This document shows positions 5,676 to 6,190 of a DNA stretch of 6,190 nucleotides, piece after piece (positions within the stretch are counted from its first letter, which is position 1; each line of letters opens with the position of its first letter). The stretch is from CAYLRY01 sp964386535 (GTDB lineage Bacteria; Chloroflexota; Dehalococcoidia; Dehalococcoidales; UBA3254). The stretch is from contig CAYLRY010000080.1 in NCBI GenBank assembly GCA_964386535.1, positions 1-6,190 on the forward strand, read 5' to 3'. Under the pieces are notes generated by a model that saw only the letters and a program-made list of their open reading frames with translations, had not been told where the DNA came from and did not search any database. Position numbers and translations under genes: made by a program.

Positions 5676-6190
5676 ATGACTGAGATGTTTTGCTTTCAAT
5701 GCGAGCAAACAGCCGGAGGGACCGGGTGTACCAGAGTGGGTGTCTGCGGTAAGAAGCCGGAGGTATCCCGCAAACATGATGAGCTGGTCTGTGCGCTGAT
5801 TGGACTGGCACGGGCTGCTCAAGGGAAAAAACCGGGGAAGGAGGCCGATGAGTTAATGATGCAGGGGCTTTTTGCCACACTGACAAACGTCAACTTCGAC
5901 CCGGCACGTATCGACGGACTGAAGCGGCAGGTTGAAACCGAGAAGAAAAAGCTGGGTAATGCTCAGGACTTTGATCCTGATATCCTGTTTCACGGCGATA
6001 CAGATGTTGTCTCACTCCGTTCGACATTGCTTTTCGGTCTGCGCGGAATGGCTGCCTATGCCTGGCATGCCCATGTCCTGGGCAAAGACAGCCCTGAGGT
6101 TATTGCCTGGCTTTATAAAGGGATGCGGGCTGTGGGGGAAGAACACAGCGTGGATGAGTGGCTGTCCCTGATTATGGAATTCGGACAGAT
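5676..6190 (+). CDS. hcp: Hydroxylamine reductase / hybrid-cluster protein, N-terminal part (runs off the window)
   Basis: First 171 codons of the hybrid-cluster protein (prismane protein), a cytoplasmic Fe-S enzyme that reduces hydroxylamine to ammonia in vitro and acts as an NO reductase or in NO detoxification. The N-terminus MFCFQCEQTAGGTGCTRVGVC has Cys6-X2-Cys9-X8-Cys18-X5-Cys24, the cysteine set binding the proximal [4Fe-4S] cluster in Hcps of anaerobes. The helical domain follows with typical features: ALIGLARAA (42-50), LMMQGLFATLTNVNFD (61-76), HGDTDVVSLRSTLLFGLRGMAAYAWHA (about 105-131). ATG at 5676 is preceded by GGAGG (5663-5667, 8 nt spacing); Met4 is an alternative start. The hybrid Fe-S-O cluster ligands lie in the missing C-terminal two-thirds (the family is about 540-550 residues). 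The frame is open to the last base. A palindrome 73 bp upstream is a possible operator. Confidence 0.95.
   Translation, partial: MTEMFCFQCEQTAGGTGCTRVGVCGKKPEVSRKHDELVCALIGLARAAQGKKPGKEADELMMQGLFATLTNVNFDPARIDGLKRQVETEKKKLGNAQDFDPDILFHGDTDVVSLRSTLLFGLRGMAAYAWHAHVLGKDSPEVIAWLYKGMRAVGEEHSVDEWLSLIMEFGQ

Noticed and set aside
5932..6171. 79-codon plus-strand ORF inside the hcp region
   Set aside because: It is out of frame with hcp, whose conserved frame is open through the whole stretch; a shadow ORF.

Overview
The window reads as chromosomal DNA of a moderate-GC anaerobic bacterium with AT-rich spacers. Three things suggest this: a hybrid-cluster protein gene (hcp) with the N-terminal cysteine spacing typical of obligate anaerobes, a very cysteine-rich Fe-S-type protein, and an Fe-dependent alcohol dehydrogenase remnant beside a flavodoxin-like gene. 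The lipoprotein with a long Thr/Ser/Pro linker and the excisionase-type HTH fused to a receiver domain would suit a Chloroflexota (Dehalococcoidia-like) or clostridial-type anaerobe. That placement is an impression from gene content and was not tested.

Layout. Positions 30-4449 are read on the minus strand. In transcription order (right to left) they are: a 5'-truncated, frameshifted iron alcohol dehydrogenase (4449-3651), a flavodoxin-like protein (3572-3012), an HTH-receiver fusion regulator (2729-2190), and a family-5 solute-binding lipoprotein with a GTG start (1718-30). From 4695 the genes are on the plus strand: a 179-residue cysteine-rich putative Fe-S protein, a 17-bp perfect inverted repeat, a doubtful 50-residue ORF, a palindrome, and the first 171 codons of hcp, cut off by the window end. 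The divergent spacer 4450-4694 has a plausible promoter for each direction.

How the genes might work together. The plus-strand pair and the flavodoxin point to redox and nitrosative-stress chemistry: Hcp handles NO or hydroxylamine-type species, the cysteine-rich protein probably carries clusters or metal, and the flavodoxin carries electrons. The spacers are large and several genes appear to have their own promoters, so this is not one operon. The binding protein is probably part of an ABC importer whose other genes would lie left of position 1.

Most notable: (1) the regulator's receiver domain has Asn109 where the phospho-accepting Asp should be; (2) the alcohol dehydrogenase lacks its NAD-binding domain, has a 1-nt frameshift at an A6G6 run, and still has a good promoter and ribosome binding site; (3) the CNCCTCCC protein ends where I would expect a ferredoxin domain in related proteins; (4) a GGTAAC-N4-GTTACC palindrome lies upstream of hcp. 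I see no mobile element, CRISPR array, tRNA or rRNA, and nothing that establishes a new multi-gene system.
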